From contig NZ_CP102381.1 of assembly GCF_029201445.1 (NCBI RefSeq), forward strand, positions 1,984,001 through 2,048,000: a stretch of 64,000 bases of DNA, read 5' to 3'. Under the pieces are notes generated by a model. It did not search any database. It was not told the origin of the DNA and saw only the letters and a list, made by a program, of their open reading frames with translations. Of this stretch, positions 28,097 to 37,539 are shown piece by piece (the first letter of the stretch is position 1; each line of letters opens with the position of its first letter). This stretch comes from Thiomicrorhabdus lithotrophica. Lineage in GTDB: Bacteria; Pseudomonadota; Gammaproteobacteria; Thiomicrospirales; Thiomicrospiraceae. The translations under genes and the position numbers were made by a program.

Positions 28097-29632
28097 TTAA
28101 CTGCTTTTATTCACCAATTTTCTAGGGTTTAGCCCAAGCATAACCAACACTAAACCATAGAGTACGATTGAGCCAATCACCAAACCGAACAACCAGCCCA
28201 TTCTCATCCAAACATCATAGCCATGCCACAACTCTACTGCAGGTGAAAGACTCAATAAAAAGCCGACTAAAACTGCATTGGCTATTAAAATCTGGACGAT
28301 TAATTTGCCCCAGCCCTGCATAGGCGTAAACACTTGTTGCTTTTGCAAATACCAGTAAAGCAAACCCGCATTCACAAAAGCTGAAATCGTGGTTGCCGCC
28401 GCTAATCCAACGTGGGCAAAGGGTCCAATGAAAATTAAATTTAATACGGTATTGGTCACTAAAGCCACTACGGCGACTTTTACAGGGGTTTTCATATCCT
28501 TACGTGCATAAAAAGCAGGCGCTAAAATTTTAACCAAAATAAAACCTAGTAAGCCAAAAGAGTAAGCCATCAAACTCATGCTAGACATCGTCGCATCGTG
28601 CGCAGTAAACGCGCCATAGAAGAACAGAGTCGTGATTAAAGGTTCAGCCAAAAGCAATAGTCCTAAAGTTGCTGGTAGACCAATGATCAACACTAAACGT
28701 AAAGCGCTATCGATGTCTTCTTGAAAGCCTTGCCAATTTTCATTGGCCGCTTTTTTAGACAGGCCTGGTAAAACCACTGTTGCTAAAGCCACACCAAATA
28801 CGCCCAATGGAAACTCCATTAAACGATCTGAATAATACAACCAAGAGACTGAACCCGTGACTAGGAACGACGCTAATATCGTATCGACCAGTAAATTAAT
28901 TTGTGCCACTGAAACCCCAAATAGAGCAGGTAACATCAAACGTTTTACATCGTCTACGCCTTCGTCTTTTTCTCGTGTTGGATGCGGTAACAAATCTAAT
29001 TTATATAGGAATGGCAAGTGGAACAGCAACTGTACAACACCCGCAACCAATACACCCCAGGCTAACGCCATAATTGGAATGTCCATTAAAGGCGCCACCC
29101 AAATAGCAAAGGTAATCAATACTAAATTTAAAAATACGGGAGTAAAAGCGGGAACAGCAAATTGGTTATAGGTATTCATAATGGCGGAAGAAAATGCCAC
29201 TAAAGAGATTAACAACAAGTAAGGGAAAGTAATCGCCAACATATCCGAGGCGAGATTAAACTTTTCTGGTTGATCCATGAATCCAGGTGCAAAAACCATC
29301 ATCCACAAAGAGGAACCAAACACCCCAAAAGCGGTCAGCAATAAGAGAATACCACCTAAGCGAAAACTAATCGCATTAACCAAATGCTTAACTGCGGCAT
29401 GGCCTCGCTTCTCTTTAGCCTCTGCTAGAACAGGAACAAATGCCTGTGAAAACGCGCCTTCTGCGAATAACCGACGAAAAAAGTTAGGAATTTTAAATGC
29501 CACAAAAAAGGCATCCGCCCCCATGCTCGCACCAAAATAACGGGCAATAACAACATCACGCACAAAGCCTAAAATGCGCGAAATCATTGTCATACCACCA
29601 ACCGTTGCGGTGGCTTTTATTATTCTTTTCAA
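28097..29632 (-). CDS. murJ: lipid II flippase MurJ
   Basis: Flips lipid II across the inner membrane for peptidoglycan synthesis. 511 residues, about 14 membrane helices, with the family start TVGGMTMISRILGFVRDVVIARYFGAS and FAEGAFSQAFVPVLAE. The start is a TTG; GGAA about nine bases upstream supports it, and no earlier ATG is in frame. A CAGGCCTG site (28760) encodes part of PGLSKK. Confidence 0.95.
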   Translation of the reverse strand: MKRIIKATATVGGMTMISRILGFVRDVVIARYFGASMGADAFFVAFKIPNFFRRLFAEGAFSQAFVPVLAEAKEKRGHAAVKHLVNAISFRLGGILLLLTAFGVFGSSLWMMVFAPGFMDQPEKFNLASDMLAITFPYLLLISLVAFSSAIMNTYNQFAVPAFTPVFLNLVLITFAIWVAPLMDIPIMALAWGVLVAGVVQLLFHLPFLYKLDLLPHPTREKDEGVDDVKRLMLPALFGVSVAQINLLVDTILASFLVTGSVSWLYYSDRLMEFPLGVFGVALATVVLPGLSKKAANENWQGFQEDIDSALRLVLIIGLPATLGLLLLAEPLITTLFFYGAFTAHDATMSSMSLMAYSFGLLGFILVKILAPAFYARKDMKTPVKVAVVALVTNTVLNLIFIGPFAHVGLAAATTISAFVNAGLLYWYLQKQQVFTPMQGWGKLIVQILIANAVLVGFLLSLSPAVELWHGYDVWMRMGWLFGLVIGSIVLYGLVLVMLGLNPRKLVNKSS

Positions 29633-29859
29633 AAGTTATTTCCAGCTGTTTTTCTGATTTATTAAATTGTAACAAACACCGCTGTTTTGGCCTATTTAAT
29701 TAAACTTTAATTAGGGCTTAACAAAAAGGTTTTATTTTTCATCTAACTTCAAATATGACACTATAAATTTAGTGACTAGCGTTGAAATAAATAGACTGCA
29801 TTAAGTGTCTATTAGTTTAAGCGCAAAAATTTAGGTAAACGCCAAAAAAGGTTATAACC

Positions 29860-31491
29860 ATGAAAGCTGCAGAAGTATTTGTTAAATGTTTAGAGAATGA
29901 AGAGGTTGAATATATTTTTGGTATACCAGGAGAAGAGAACCTCGATTTAATGGATGCCTTGCTAGACAGTCATATTAAATTCATCCTGACACGACACGAA
30001 CAAGGCGCGGCTTTTATGGCAGATGTGTATGGACGATTAACAGGACAAGCAGGCGTTTGCTTAGCGACGCTTGGGCCTGGCGCCACTAACCTGGTAACTG
30101 GCGTAGCAGATGCCAATATGGACAGAGCACCCGTTGTTGCAATTGCTGGCCAAGCGAGCACTCAGAGACTGCATAAAGAGAGTCATCAAGTTTTAGATTT
30201 GGTGAACCTTTTCAAACCCATTACCAAATACAGTACCCAAATCTTAACACCCGAAGTCATTCCAGAAGTGGTTCGCAAAGCCTTTAAAGTGGCTCAAGCT
30301 GAAAAACCTGGCTGTAGCTTTATTGATTTCCCTGAAAATATAGCAGAACAACCGCTCGATAAACCGCCTTTGAAAAAACAGAGCCCGCTGCCCTCTTATG
30401 TAAACCCTCTAAAAGTGGAACAGGCGTCAGAAATCATCTCCAATGCGAAGTTTCCCATTATTATTGCTGGTAACGGTGTAATTCGTTCGCAAGCCAGTGA
30501 TGCGCTGTTTGAATTTGCTACCAAATTAAATATTCCTGTTGCCACCACCTTTATGGCTAAGGGTGCCTTACCTTGTAGCAATGAACTTTCTTTAGGAACA
30601 ATAGGCCTACAAGCACACGATTACATCTCATGCGGTATTGACCGTGCGGATGTTGTCATTTGCGTAGGCTACGACATAGTGGAATACCATCCACACCTTT
30701 GGAATCGAAACCCTGAAACTAAAATCATTCACATAGACACCCAACCTGCCGAAGTGGACGAGTTTTATATTGTTGCTGCTGGCTTAATTGGCAATATTGG
30801 CCAAGCTCTAGAGAGTATCGCCGCTCTGAGTAAACGCCATACAGGCTCGCCATATCAAGGATTAAAACAGCGTATTGAAGAGACTTTTCATCAACTTGAT
30901 AATAGTGAAAGCTTTCCTGTCAAACCCCAAAAGATTCTCACCGATTTACGTAAAGCATTAGATATTGAAGATATTATTATTTCTGATGTAGGTGCTCACA
31001 AGATGTGGATTGCCAGAATGTATCAAGCGCAATCACCCAACAGTTGTATTATTTCTAATGGATTTGCATCTATGGGAATTGCCTTGCCAGGTGCAATTGC
31101 AGCCAAACTAGCTAAACCTAATCAGGTTACCGTAGCCGTAACGGGTGACGCAGGCTTTATGATGAACGTACAAGAAATAGAAACGGCTGTGCGCTTAAAC
31201 ATTCCCATCATTGTTTTAATTTGGAATGACGCACAATACGGTTTAATTCAATGGAAACAGATGAATCAATTTGGCAGAGAGAGCAATGTTAGCTTTACCA
31301 ACCCTGACTTTGTAAAGCTGGCCGAAGCATTTGGTGCCAAAGGTTATAAAATAGAACAAACAGAAGATTTATTGCCCACACTTAAACAAGCAATTAAAGA
31401 CAACTGCGTAGTCCTAATTGACTGTCCAGTGGACTATTCTGAGAACCTAAAACTTACTGAGGAATTGGGTGAGATGATCTGCCCGACTTAA
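29860..31491 (+). CDS. acetolactate synthase-like ThDP-dependent enzyme
   Basis: Large-subunit-type enzyme of 543 residues that would condense two pyruvates to acetolactate. EYIFGIPGEENLDLMDALLD, then RHEQGAAFMADVYGR with the ThDP-activating glutamate, and the ThDP/Mg motif GDAGFMMNVQEIETAV ending in WND. No regulatory small subunit (ilvN/ilvH) or other branched-chain gene is adjacent, and the sequence looks closer to the catabolic AlsS group than to IlvB/IlvI. No alsD follows either, so the pathway is open. The ATG has AAGG upstream. Confidence 0.82.
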   Translation: MKAAEVFVKCLENEEVEYIFGIPGEENLDLMDALLDSHIKFILTRHEQGAAFMADVYGRLTGQAGVCLATLGPGATNLVTGVADANMDRAPVVAIAGQASTQRLHKESHQVLDLVNLFKPITKYSTQILTPEVIPEVVRKAFKVAQAEKPGCSFIDFPENIAEQPLDKPPLKKQSPLPSYVNPLKVEQASEIISNAKFPIIIAGNGVIRSQASDALFEFATKLNIPVATTFMAKGALPCSNELSLGTIGLQAHDYISCGIDRADVVICVGYDIVEYHPHLWNRNPETKIIHIDTQPAEVDEFYIVAAGLIGNIGQALESIAALSKRHTGSPYQGLKQRIEETFHQLDNSESFPVKPQKILTDLRKALDIEDIIISDVGAHKMWIARMYQAQSPNSCIISNGFASMGIALPGAIAAKLAKPNQVTVAVTGDAGFMMNVQEIETAVRLNIPIIVLIWNDAQYGLIQWKQMNQFGRESNVSFTNPDFVKLAEAFGAKGYKIEQTEDLLPTLKQAIKDNCVVLIDCPVDYSENLKLTEELGEMICPT

Positions 31492-31541
31492 AGTTTAACT
31501 GTGTCTATTTAAAAGTTAAAGAACATTAAGGATGATGAAAT

Positions 31542-31973
31542 ATGACCAAAAGATTACTCTTAAATACTGTGGCAAGTTTACTGATAGGTTTCTCTATCAA
31601 TACTCAGGCAGCTGAAGACTTTAAACCATCCAGCTCCGTGGTTACCTTAATGCCCATTGTGATGGATAACTTAGATATCCTTGACCTTCAACCAGAACAG
31701 ATAAACGAAGTTAGAGCGATTGCTCGGAAAAACTTTTCGGTAGTCGAGTTTATTAATGCCGAATACCATAATCTCAAAACCGAACTAAAAGAAGTTTTAT
31801 TAGATGCAAACAACCTCAATACTCAACGGGCAACTGAAATCGTAGCAGAGTTAGCCGAACTGGATAAAAAACGTATGACACTGACAATGGAATGCGCTTT
31901 TGGTTTAAAACAAGCACTAGGGAAAGAGACGTTTCAAGAAATTGTATCAACCTTAGAGTTTCAAAGCCATTAA
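31542..31973 (+). CDS. Spy/CpxP-like periplasmic protein
   Basis: 143 residues with a signal peptide ending QAAEDF (about 1-23). The rest is helical: LDLQPEQINEVRAIARKNF resembles the LTxxQ repeat of Spy/CpxP chaperones, followed by VIVAELAELDKKR-like helix (AELAELDKKRMTLTMECAF). Relatives bind unfolded proteins or metals in the periplasm. It follows the ThDP enzyme by 50 bases and has its own AAGGATG ribosome site. The family call is tentative. Confidence 0.55.
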   Translation: MTKRLLLNTVASLLIGFSINTQAAEDFKPSSSVVTLMPIVMDNLDILDLQPEQINEVRAIARKNFSVVEFINAEYHNLKTELKEVLLDANNLNTQRATEIVAELAELDKKRMTLTMECAFGLKQALGKETFQEIVSTLEFQSH

Positions 31974-32005
31974 GCAACAAATTCATAAAGTGATTTGAAG
32001 TTACC

Positions 32006-32127
32006 CTATGCTCACATTGTATTAAAGGCCACAGGGCATGCCACTATGCTCACATTGTATTAAAGGCCACAGAGCATGCCACTATGCTCACAATATACGG
32101 ATAGCCAGAGAATATACCAGGCCTGGT
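32006..32127 (+). repeat. 38-bp tandem repeat, two copies plus a diverged third, ending in ACCAGGCCTGGT
   Basis: Units at 32006-32043 and 32044-32081 differ at one base (CACAGGGCATG against CACAGAGCATG). Each runs CTATGCTCACATTGTATTAA, then AGGCCACAGGGCATGCCA. The third start (32082) keeps CTATGCTCACAA and then diverges until the palindrome at 32116-32127. Lies between the Spy-like gene and the DUF3817 gene. Confidence 0.9.
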
Positions 32128-32203
32128 TACTTCTAAATATTGAATTAAACCAGGTAAATCCTTTGTCTAAACCTATAAACAACAATCAGATTGTTTACAC
32201 CTT

Positions 32204-32473
32204 CTAATTCAAAACCTTTGCCTTAAAATAAAATGTACCAAAAGGTATTAAAGACGCTAAAAAACCTAAAAAGCCTTTCACCTCTGAAATCTGACCTTTA
32301 AACACATGATAAAAAAGCACGATATTAAAGGCAATAAACAAACCACCATGGGCACGTCCTACTAAGCTCACATACTCAGGCATACCAAATTGATATTTAA
32401 GCGGCATCGCAACAAACAGTAAAAGCAACAAAGAGGTCCCTTCTAATAACGCCATAAATTTCAAAAACTTCAT
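32204..32473 (-). CDS. DUF3817 membrane protein
   Basis: 89 residues with three hydrophobic segments; LEGTSLLLLLFVAMPLKY and GRAHGGLFIAFNIVLFYHV are typical of DUF3817. Function unknown. The frame opens at 32497, but ATG 32473 has AAGGAATTGAGT just before it and removes a charged extension that would overlap a terminator. Confidence 0.8.
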   Translation of the reverse strand: MKFLKFMALLEGTSLLLLLFVAMPLKYQFGMPEYVSLVGRAHGGLFIAFNIVLFYHVFKGQISEVKGFLGFLASLIPFGTFYFKAKVLN

Positions 32474-32499
32474 ACTCAATTCCTTTTCTCCAGACAATA

Positions 32500-32527
32500 A
32501 AAAACCGGGAATAAAATCCCGGTTTTT
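32500..32527 (-). terminator. Rho-independent terminator downstream of rpsT
   Basis: Perfect 11-bp stem AAAAACCGGGA / TCCCGGTTTTT. It is the first strong terminator after rpsT on the minus strand, just upstream of the DUF3817 ribosome site. Confidence 0.85.
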
Positions 32528-32552
32528 CTAATAACTCAATTTATAAGTCATT

Positions 32553-32648
32553 TCGTTTCTAAAGTGCGTGTACTCAAGGTGAGAAATGTGAGTTTACAAA
32601 TGTAAACGTCCATTTCTCTAACGCAGAAGACGCGTGCTTTAGAGACGA
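32553..32648. repeat. long nested-hairpin repeat, copy B (downstream of rpsT)
   Basis: Outer arms TCGTTTCTAAAG / CTTTAGAGACGA, inner GAGAAATG / CATTTCTC, core GTTTACAAATGTAAAC. CAAGGTG and AACGCAG flank the core as in copies A and C. Confidence 0.85.
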
Positions 32649-32661
32649 CAATGGCTATAAA

Positions 32662-32925
32662 TTATGCCATTGCTTTGATGCGAGCGTTGATACGGCTCTT
32701 AGAACGTGCAGCTTTGTTTTTAGCAATGATGCCTTTACGTGACATACCATCTAATTTTGACTGAGCTGAACGGAAAGCAACGTTTGCTGCTTCTTTATCA
32801 CCAGCTTCGATTGCTGCTAATACTTTTTTAACTGCTGTACGCATGTCTGAACGTTGTGCAACGTTCTTGATACGACTTTTCTCTGCTTGACGTGCGCGCT
32901 TTGCTGCCTGTGCTGAATTTGCCAT
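32662..32925 (-). CDS. rpsT: 30S ribosomal protein S20
   Basis: Primary 16S rRNA-binding protein, 87 residues. Begins MANSAQAAKRARQAEKSR and contains SKLDGMSRKGIIAKNKAARSK, rich in lysine and arginine. Good ribosome site (GGGAGAAA) upstream. It stands near murJ, as is common in gammaproteobacteria. Confidence 0.97.
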   Translation of the reverse strand: MANSAQAAKRARQAEKSRIKNVAQRSDMRTAVKKVLAAIEAGDKEAANVAFRSAQSKLDGMSRKGIIAKNKAARSKSRINARIKAMA

Positions 32926-33126
32926 TTGTATTTCTCCCGAAATATTGTTTTTACGTGTTAACGATCCGTAGACCTATCATTAACATTTAACACAACATTG
33001 CTCTATGCGTACACAGAAACAATGACTACGATGTAATAAGAGCGAGAATTATCCACATTTAGGTAGACTGGGTCAAGCCAAAACCAAAGATACTTTATAA
33101 AAATTAATAAGTTATTAACTCAAACT

Positions 33127-33525
33127 CTACTTCCAATCTGCGTAACCACCTAATAACACTCTTACATTTTCATAACCCACTAGCTTTAAAGCAAAGTGGG
33201 CTTTTGAAGACAGTAAACCTGAATCACAATAAAGCACCACCGTTTTATCTGTTGGAATCTCATCCAAATGATGCAAAGTCTGACGCCACTCAATATTGAT
33301 TGCGCCTTGAATGTGCTCAGCTTCAAAACGCGCTTTACTGCGAGCATCAATAATAAAGAGGTTATCCATACCTAGAGACTTCACCTGCGCTTGAGTAATG
33401 GTGCCATCAGAATAGGAAGCAAACTCCATATATCCTATCAATTTTTCAGTTATTGGACTTTGTTCAGCATAACTATAACTTGCTGAAATTATTAGCGTAA
33501 ACCCTAGAAATATTTTTAGTAGCAT
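33127..33525 (-). CDS. periplasmic rhodanese-like protein
   Basis: 132 residues with a signal peptide (about 1-20, ending ASYSYAE). Rhodanese fold with FIIDARSKARFEAEHIQGAINIEW and the active loop VLYCDSGLLSSKAHFAL, where the cysteine would carry persulfide. It follows rlmH by 38 bases on the same strand. A sulfur-transfer role fits a sulfur oxidiser, but the substrate is unknown. Confidence 0.85.
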   Translation of the reverse strand: MLLKIFLGFTLIISASYSYAEQSPITEKLIGYMEFASYSDGTITQAQVKSLGMDNLFIIDARSKARFEAEHIQGAINIEWRQTLHHLDEIPTDKTVVLYCDSGLLSSKAHFALKLVGYENVRVLLGGYADWK

Positions 33526-33563
33526 ATTCGTTTTTACGTCCTTTTAAAAAATATGAGGGTTAT

Positions 33564-34034
33564 TTACTCTCTATGATATGGATGATTATTTATGACGGAA
33601 TAAGCACGGTAAATTTGTTCCGCCACTAAGATACGTACCATGGGATGTGGCATTGTAAGTTTAGACAAACCCCATTTCCATTTAGCTTGTTGGATTAGAC
33701 TTTGTTCTAACCCATCTGGCCCACCAACGATTAGAGCAACGTCTTGCCCGCTAGCTAACCAATCTTCTAATTTAACCGCTAACCCCTTAGTGGTCACTTG
33801 CTCACCATGTTCATCTAACACAATCAACTGCGCGCCTTTTGGAATAGCGGCCAGAATTTTTTTGGCTTCTTCGGCTTTATATTTATCTGCAGAACCCGTT
33901 TTACCACGTTGTGCCATTGGCAATTCAACCAGCTTAATGGCACATGATTTCGGCAGGCGTTTAGCATACTCTGCATAACCATCTTGCACCCATTTTGGCA
34001 TTTTTTGGCCGACGGTAATAAAGTGAATAACCAT
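33564..34034 (-). CDS. rlmH: 23S rRNA pseudouridine-1915 N3-methyltransferase
   Basis: SPOUT methyltransferase of 156 residues acting on the 70S ribosome. LIVLDEHGEQVTTKGLA, FIVGGPDG-type loop (ALIVGGPDGLEQS) and the C-terminal MPHPMVRILVAEQIYRAYSV with NNHPYHRE ending are diagnostic. It follows rsfS by 31 bases, the usual order. Confidence 0.96.
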   Translation of the reverse strand: MVIHFITVGQKMPKWVQDGYAEYAKRLPKSCAIKLVELPMAQRGKTGSADKYKAEEAKKILAAIPKGAQLIVLDEHGEQVTTKGLAVKLEDWLASGQDVALIVGGPDGLEQSLIQQAKWKWGLSKLTMPHPMVRILVAEQIYRAYSVINNHPYHRE

Positions 34035-34065
34035 AAAAAATCAAACTTATCCTAAAATGAAGAAT

Positions 34066-34425
34066 TTATTCTGCTTCTACTTCAGCAGCAGCTTGGCTTT
34101 TTACATCCCAAAGTTTTTCCAACGCATAATGTGCACGTGCACCTTCTGTCATCACATGAACAATCGCATTACCTAAATCCACTAAAACCCAGTCAGGCTG
34201 GGGTCCTGCCTCTACACCTAAAGGTTGTTCACCCGCATCTTTAAACGCTTTCTCAACGTGAGCACCTAATGATTTTACATGTGTCGTTGATGTACCTGTT
34301 GCAACAACCATTAGGTCTGCAAAACTACTGATACCCTTAACATCCATTACTTGAATATCGCGGCCTTTTGAATCTTCTAATGTGTTAACAATTAGCGCTT
34401 CAACTTCTTTTATATCCATACTCAT
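34066..34425 (-). CDS. rsfS: ribosomal silencing factor RsfS
   Basis: Binds L14 and blocks subunit joining under starvation. 119 residues; DVKGISSFADLMVVATGTST and EAGPQPDWVLVDLGNAIVHV are family motifs. Lies between nadD and rlmH in the standard order. Confidence 0.96.
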   Translation of the reverse strand: MSMDIKEVEALIVNTLEDSKGRDIQVMDVKGISSFADLMVVATGTSTTHVKSLGAHVEKAFKDAGEQPLGVEAGPQPDWVLVDLGNAIVHVMTEGARAHYALEKLWDVKSQAAAEVEAE

Positions 34426-34485
34426 TGAACTATTGTTCTCCTTAATCGAACATCAATTTTTTGTCTTTTATTTTGGCCAATACCA

Positions 34486-35112
34486 TTATTTAGGTTGGTA
34501 AAGGCCATGTTTATTTATATATTCCATAACGCACGACGGCAGCAAATATTCTGCTGACTGCCCTGCTTGTAGATGGTTTCGCACGAGAGTTGAACTAATA
34601 TCTAATTGCGTTACATCCATATCTCTTATCTGTCCATGTGTTTGAGTAAATTGATCTACATGGTGCTTTTGATAAATTTCACCTGACTTACCGCTCTGAG
34701 GCACGGGTTCTCTTGGCCTATGCATAACCAAAATATTAGCAAGTTCAAGAATTCTTTGCCAATTATGCCAAGAATCAAATTTTGCAAAGGCATCCGTTCC
34801 CATCATTAAGACCAAACCGTAATCAGCGAACTGTTCTTTTAGAGTGGCTAAAGTATCTACCATATAGGATGGACCGCCTTTGTCCATTTCAATGGTATCT
34901 AATGCAAACTTAGGCTGTTTGCTAATAGCTAAACGTATCATTTCGCTACGTTGTTGCGCAGAAACATGTGGCTGACCTTTATGAACTGGTCGATAACACG
35001 GAACAAAACGCACCTGTTCTAAACCCAGTATTTGCATGACTTCTAGCGCTGGACGCAAATGACCATAGTGTACAGGGTCAAAAGTACCGCCATTTATACC
35101 AATTAACTTCAT
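34486..35112 (-). CDS. nadD: nicotinate-nucleotide adenylyltransferase
   Basis: Makes deamido-NAD from NaMN and ATP. 208 residues; GGTFDPVHYGHLRPA holds the HxGH motif and LDISSTLVRNHL the ISSTxxR motif. MGTDAFAKFDSWHNW is also typical. Confidence 0.96.
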   Translation of the reverse strand: MKLIGINGGTFDPVHYGHLRPALEVMQILGLEQVRFVPCYRPVHKGQPHVSAQQRSEMIRLAISKQPKFALDTIEMDKGGPSYMVDTLATLKEQFADYGLVLMMGTDAFAKFDSWHNWQRILELANILVMHRPREPVPQSGKSGEIYQKHHVDQFTQTHGQIRDMDVTQLDISSTLVRNHLQAGQSAEYLLPSCVMEYINKHGLYQPK

Positions 35113-35136
35113 GAAAAATGGCGATTTTTAATGAGC

Positions 35137-36390
35137 TTATCCACGAATAGAACCATCGCCTAATACAATGTATTTTTGCGAAGTTAACCCTTCCAGGCCA
35201 ACTGGCCCGCGAGCATGGAACTTATCCGTACTGATACCAATTTCTGCACCTAGACCGTATTCAAAGCCATCCGCAAAACGAGTGGATGCATTAACCATAA
35301 CCGAGCTTGAATCCACCTCAGCTAAAAAGCGGCGTGATGTGCTTAGATTTTCAGTAATAATTGATTCTGTATGACCCGAGCTGTACTGAGCAATATGATC
35401 CATCGCTTCATTGGCATCAGCCACCACTTTAATCGATAAAATCGCGGCAAGGTATTCCGTTGCCCAATCTTCGTCAGTTGCTTCATTAGCCGTAATAATT
35501 TGACGAGTTTTTGCACAACCACGCAATTCCACACCTTTTTCTGTGTACATTTCAGCCAGTATCGGCAAGATAGTTTGCGCTTGAGACTCGGCTACTAGCA
35601 AGGTTTCCATCGCATTACACACACCATATCGATGCGTTTTTGAGTTAAATGCGACTTTAACCGCTTTATCTTGGTCAGCATCATCATCGATATACACGTG
35701 ACAAATACCATCAAGGTGTTTAATAACAGGCACTCGCGCACCTTCGCTAATGCGTTCAATCAAGCCTTTACCACCACGCGGAATAATCACATCTACAAAT
35801 TTTGGCATCGCAATCAACTCACCCACTGCCGCTCTATCCGTCGTTTCGACTACCTGTACAGAAGCGACTGGTAAACCTGCCGCTTTTAAACCGACCTGAA
35901 TACATGATGCTAAAGCTTGGTTAGAAAAAGTTGCTTCAGAACCGCCTCGTAAAATAGCCGCATTACCCGACTTTAAACATAAAGCCGCAGCATCAATGGT
36001 CACGTTAGGACGAGATTCGTAAATAATACCAACAACCCCTAAAGGCACACGCATCTTACCAATCTGAATACCTGATGGGCGATAGCTCATATCGCTGATT
36101 TCACCAACTGGATCTTGTAAAGCGGCAATTTGACGCAAACCTTCTGCCATGCCTGCAATACCCGCATCAGTAATCGCTAAACGATCTAACATCGCAGCAT
36201 CCAAACCATTCGCTTTACCATTCGCCAAATCTTTAGCGTTTTCTGATTTTAACTGTTCGGCCGAATCTTCAATTGCAGATGCCATCGCTAATAAAGCGGC
36301 ATTTTTCTCTTGAGTAGTTGCACGCACTAAAGCACGAGAAGCTTTACGAGCTTGCTCACCTAAATTTGTCATATACGCTTTTACATTCAT
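35137..36390 (-). CDS. proA: glutamate-5-semialdehyde dehydrogenase (gamma-glutamyl phosphate reductase)
   Basis: Second step of proline synthesis. 417 residues; [25 protein letters not shown] is split here into its two halves [13 protein letters not shown] and [13 protein letters not shown], and the catalytic cysteine is in [11 protein letters not shown]. The frame is open from TTG 36393, but the next codon, ATG 36390, is the better start. Sits between holA and nadD; proB is not in the window. Confidence 0.95.
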   Translation of the reverse strand: MNVKAYMTNLGEQARKASRALVRATTQEKNAALLAMASAIEDSAEQLKSENAKDLANGKANGLDAAMLDRLAITDAGIAGMAEGLRQIAALQDPVGEISDMSYRPSGIQIGKMRVPLGVVGIIYESRPNVTIDAAALCLKSGNAAILRGGSEATFSNQALASCIQVGLKAAGLPVASVQVVETTDRAAVGELIAMPKFVDVIIPRGGKGLIERISEGARVPVIKHLDGICHVYIDDDADQDKAVKVAFNSKTHRYGVCNAMETLLVAESQAQTILPILAEMYTEKGVELRGCAKTRQIITANEATDEDWATEYLAAILSIKVVADANEAMDHIAQYSSGHTESIITENLSTSRRFLAEVDSSSVMVNASTRFADGFEYGLGAEIGISTDKFHARGPVGLEGLTSQKYIVLGDGSIRG

Positions 36391-36444
36391 CAACGGACTC
36401 TCTTTATTTTTGTTCTAATTTCGGTACTGATTTTTTGTATATCT

Positions 36445-36456
36445 ACCAGGCCTGGT
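36445..36456. repeat. ACCAGGCCTGGT palindrome (holA-proA gap)
   Basis: Full copy, extended to 14 bp (TA at the outer ends), in the 73-base gap between holA and proA. Confidence 0.95.
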
Positions 36457-36463
36457 AATAACT

Positions 36464-37492
36464 TTATCTTGCGATTTTTGTCACTAAATCCGACAAGTTA
36501 AACCAAACTTCGTGATCATTTAATGTGGGTTTTATGCCTTTAATCATCATGTCAATTTGCAAGGCTTGTTTTAATAAGCCTTGCCATTGCTGCAAGCTAT
36601 GGCGCTGAATGGCTTTTGAGTATTCACCTTGGCGTGACTGCCAAATACGACACTTTTGAAACGCTTGATTTAAAGAAACTTGCTGCGTTAATTGCGCCAA
36701 CTCAATTAACTGTCTTATCTCTTTAGACAATAGCCACAATATAACTGGTGCCTCAATGCCCTCTTGCTGCAGACGTGACAACATTTGCACACTATAAGCC
36801 GCGTTGCCATTTAACATCGCCGTAGCCAAAGCAAACAACTGGTAATGCGCTTGGTCAACAACATGATCTAAAATATGCTGAGCAGTAATCACTGAACCAG
36901 CAGGTAAACTCAACGAGAGTTTAGTTATCTCTTGGTCAGCCGCCAATAAATTGCCTTCCACTCTGTCTGCCAAAAGGCTTGCCGCTTCTGGTTCTAGAGA
37001 TAAACCCTGTTTTTGCGCTTGGTTTTGACACCAACCTGGCAGTTGATTAATGGGGACAGGTTTAGCCTGAACTACCAGGCCTGCTGATTCTATTGATGTA
37101 ACCCATTTTGCTTTGCTCTGGCGACTATCTAAACGCTCACACAACACCACTAAAACAATTTCTGGCGGTAAAGCCTGCGTAAAGGCGCACCAATCTTGAA
37201 AGAACTTACCGCCCTCTCTACCAGGTGAGCCTTTAGGCATGTTAATCAAAATCATTCGAGTTTCTGCAAATAGCGAACCCGCTTGGGTATCCATCTGCAA
37301 ATTCTGCCAATCAAAGTTAGCGTCTACATCGTAACTTTCGCTTGCCATGTAGCCCAAAGACAATAACTGTTTGCGTAACCCATCTAGGCTATCTCGTAAA
37401 AACAGTGGTTCTTCACCGTACAACAAATAGATTGGTTTTACATCTACGTTAGGGCTATTTAACTGATTTAAAAATGCACTCGCTAAAATCAA
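36464..37492 (-). CDS. holA: DNA polymerase III delta subunit
   Basis: Clamp-loader subunit that opens the beta clamp. 342 residues; IYLLYGEEPLFLRDSLDGLR at the start and NLLAADQEITKLSLSL in the middle are typical. The start codon is TTG, with AAGAG upstream; no in-frame ATG fits better. A CAGGCCTG site (37076) encodes AGL. Confidence 0.93.
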   Translation of the reverse strand: MILASAFLNQLNSPNVDVKPIYLLYGEEPLFLRDSLDGLRKQLLSLGYMASESYDVDANFDWQNLQMDTQAGSLFAETRMILINMPKGSPGREGGKFFQDWCAFTQALPPEIVLVVLCERLDSRQSKAKWVTSIESAGLVVQAKPVPINQLPGWCQNQAQKQGLSLEPEAASLLADRVEGNLLAADQEITKLSLSLPAGSVITAQHILDHVVDQAHYQLFALATAMLNGNAAYSVQMLSRLQQEGIEAPVILWLLSKEIRQLIELAQLTQQVSLNQAFQKCRIWQSRQGEYSKAIQRHSLQQWQGLLKQALQIDMMIKGIKPTLNDHEVWFNLSDLVTKIAR

Positions 37493-37539
37493 AATTGACT
37501 CTTTTTATCATTAAATGACAATCGATAATTCAACATGCG

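Noticed and set aside
32006-32127. CRISPR array
   Set aside because: The units are directly adjacent without unique spacers, there are only two full copies, and no cas gene is present.
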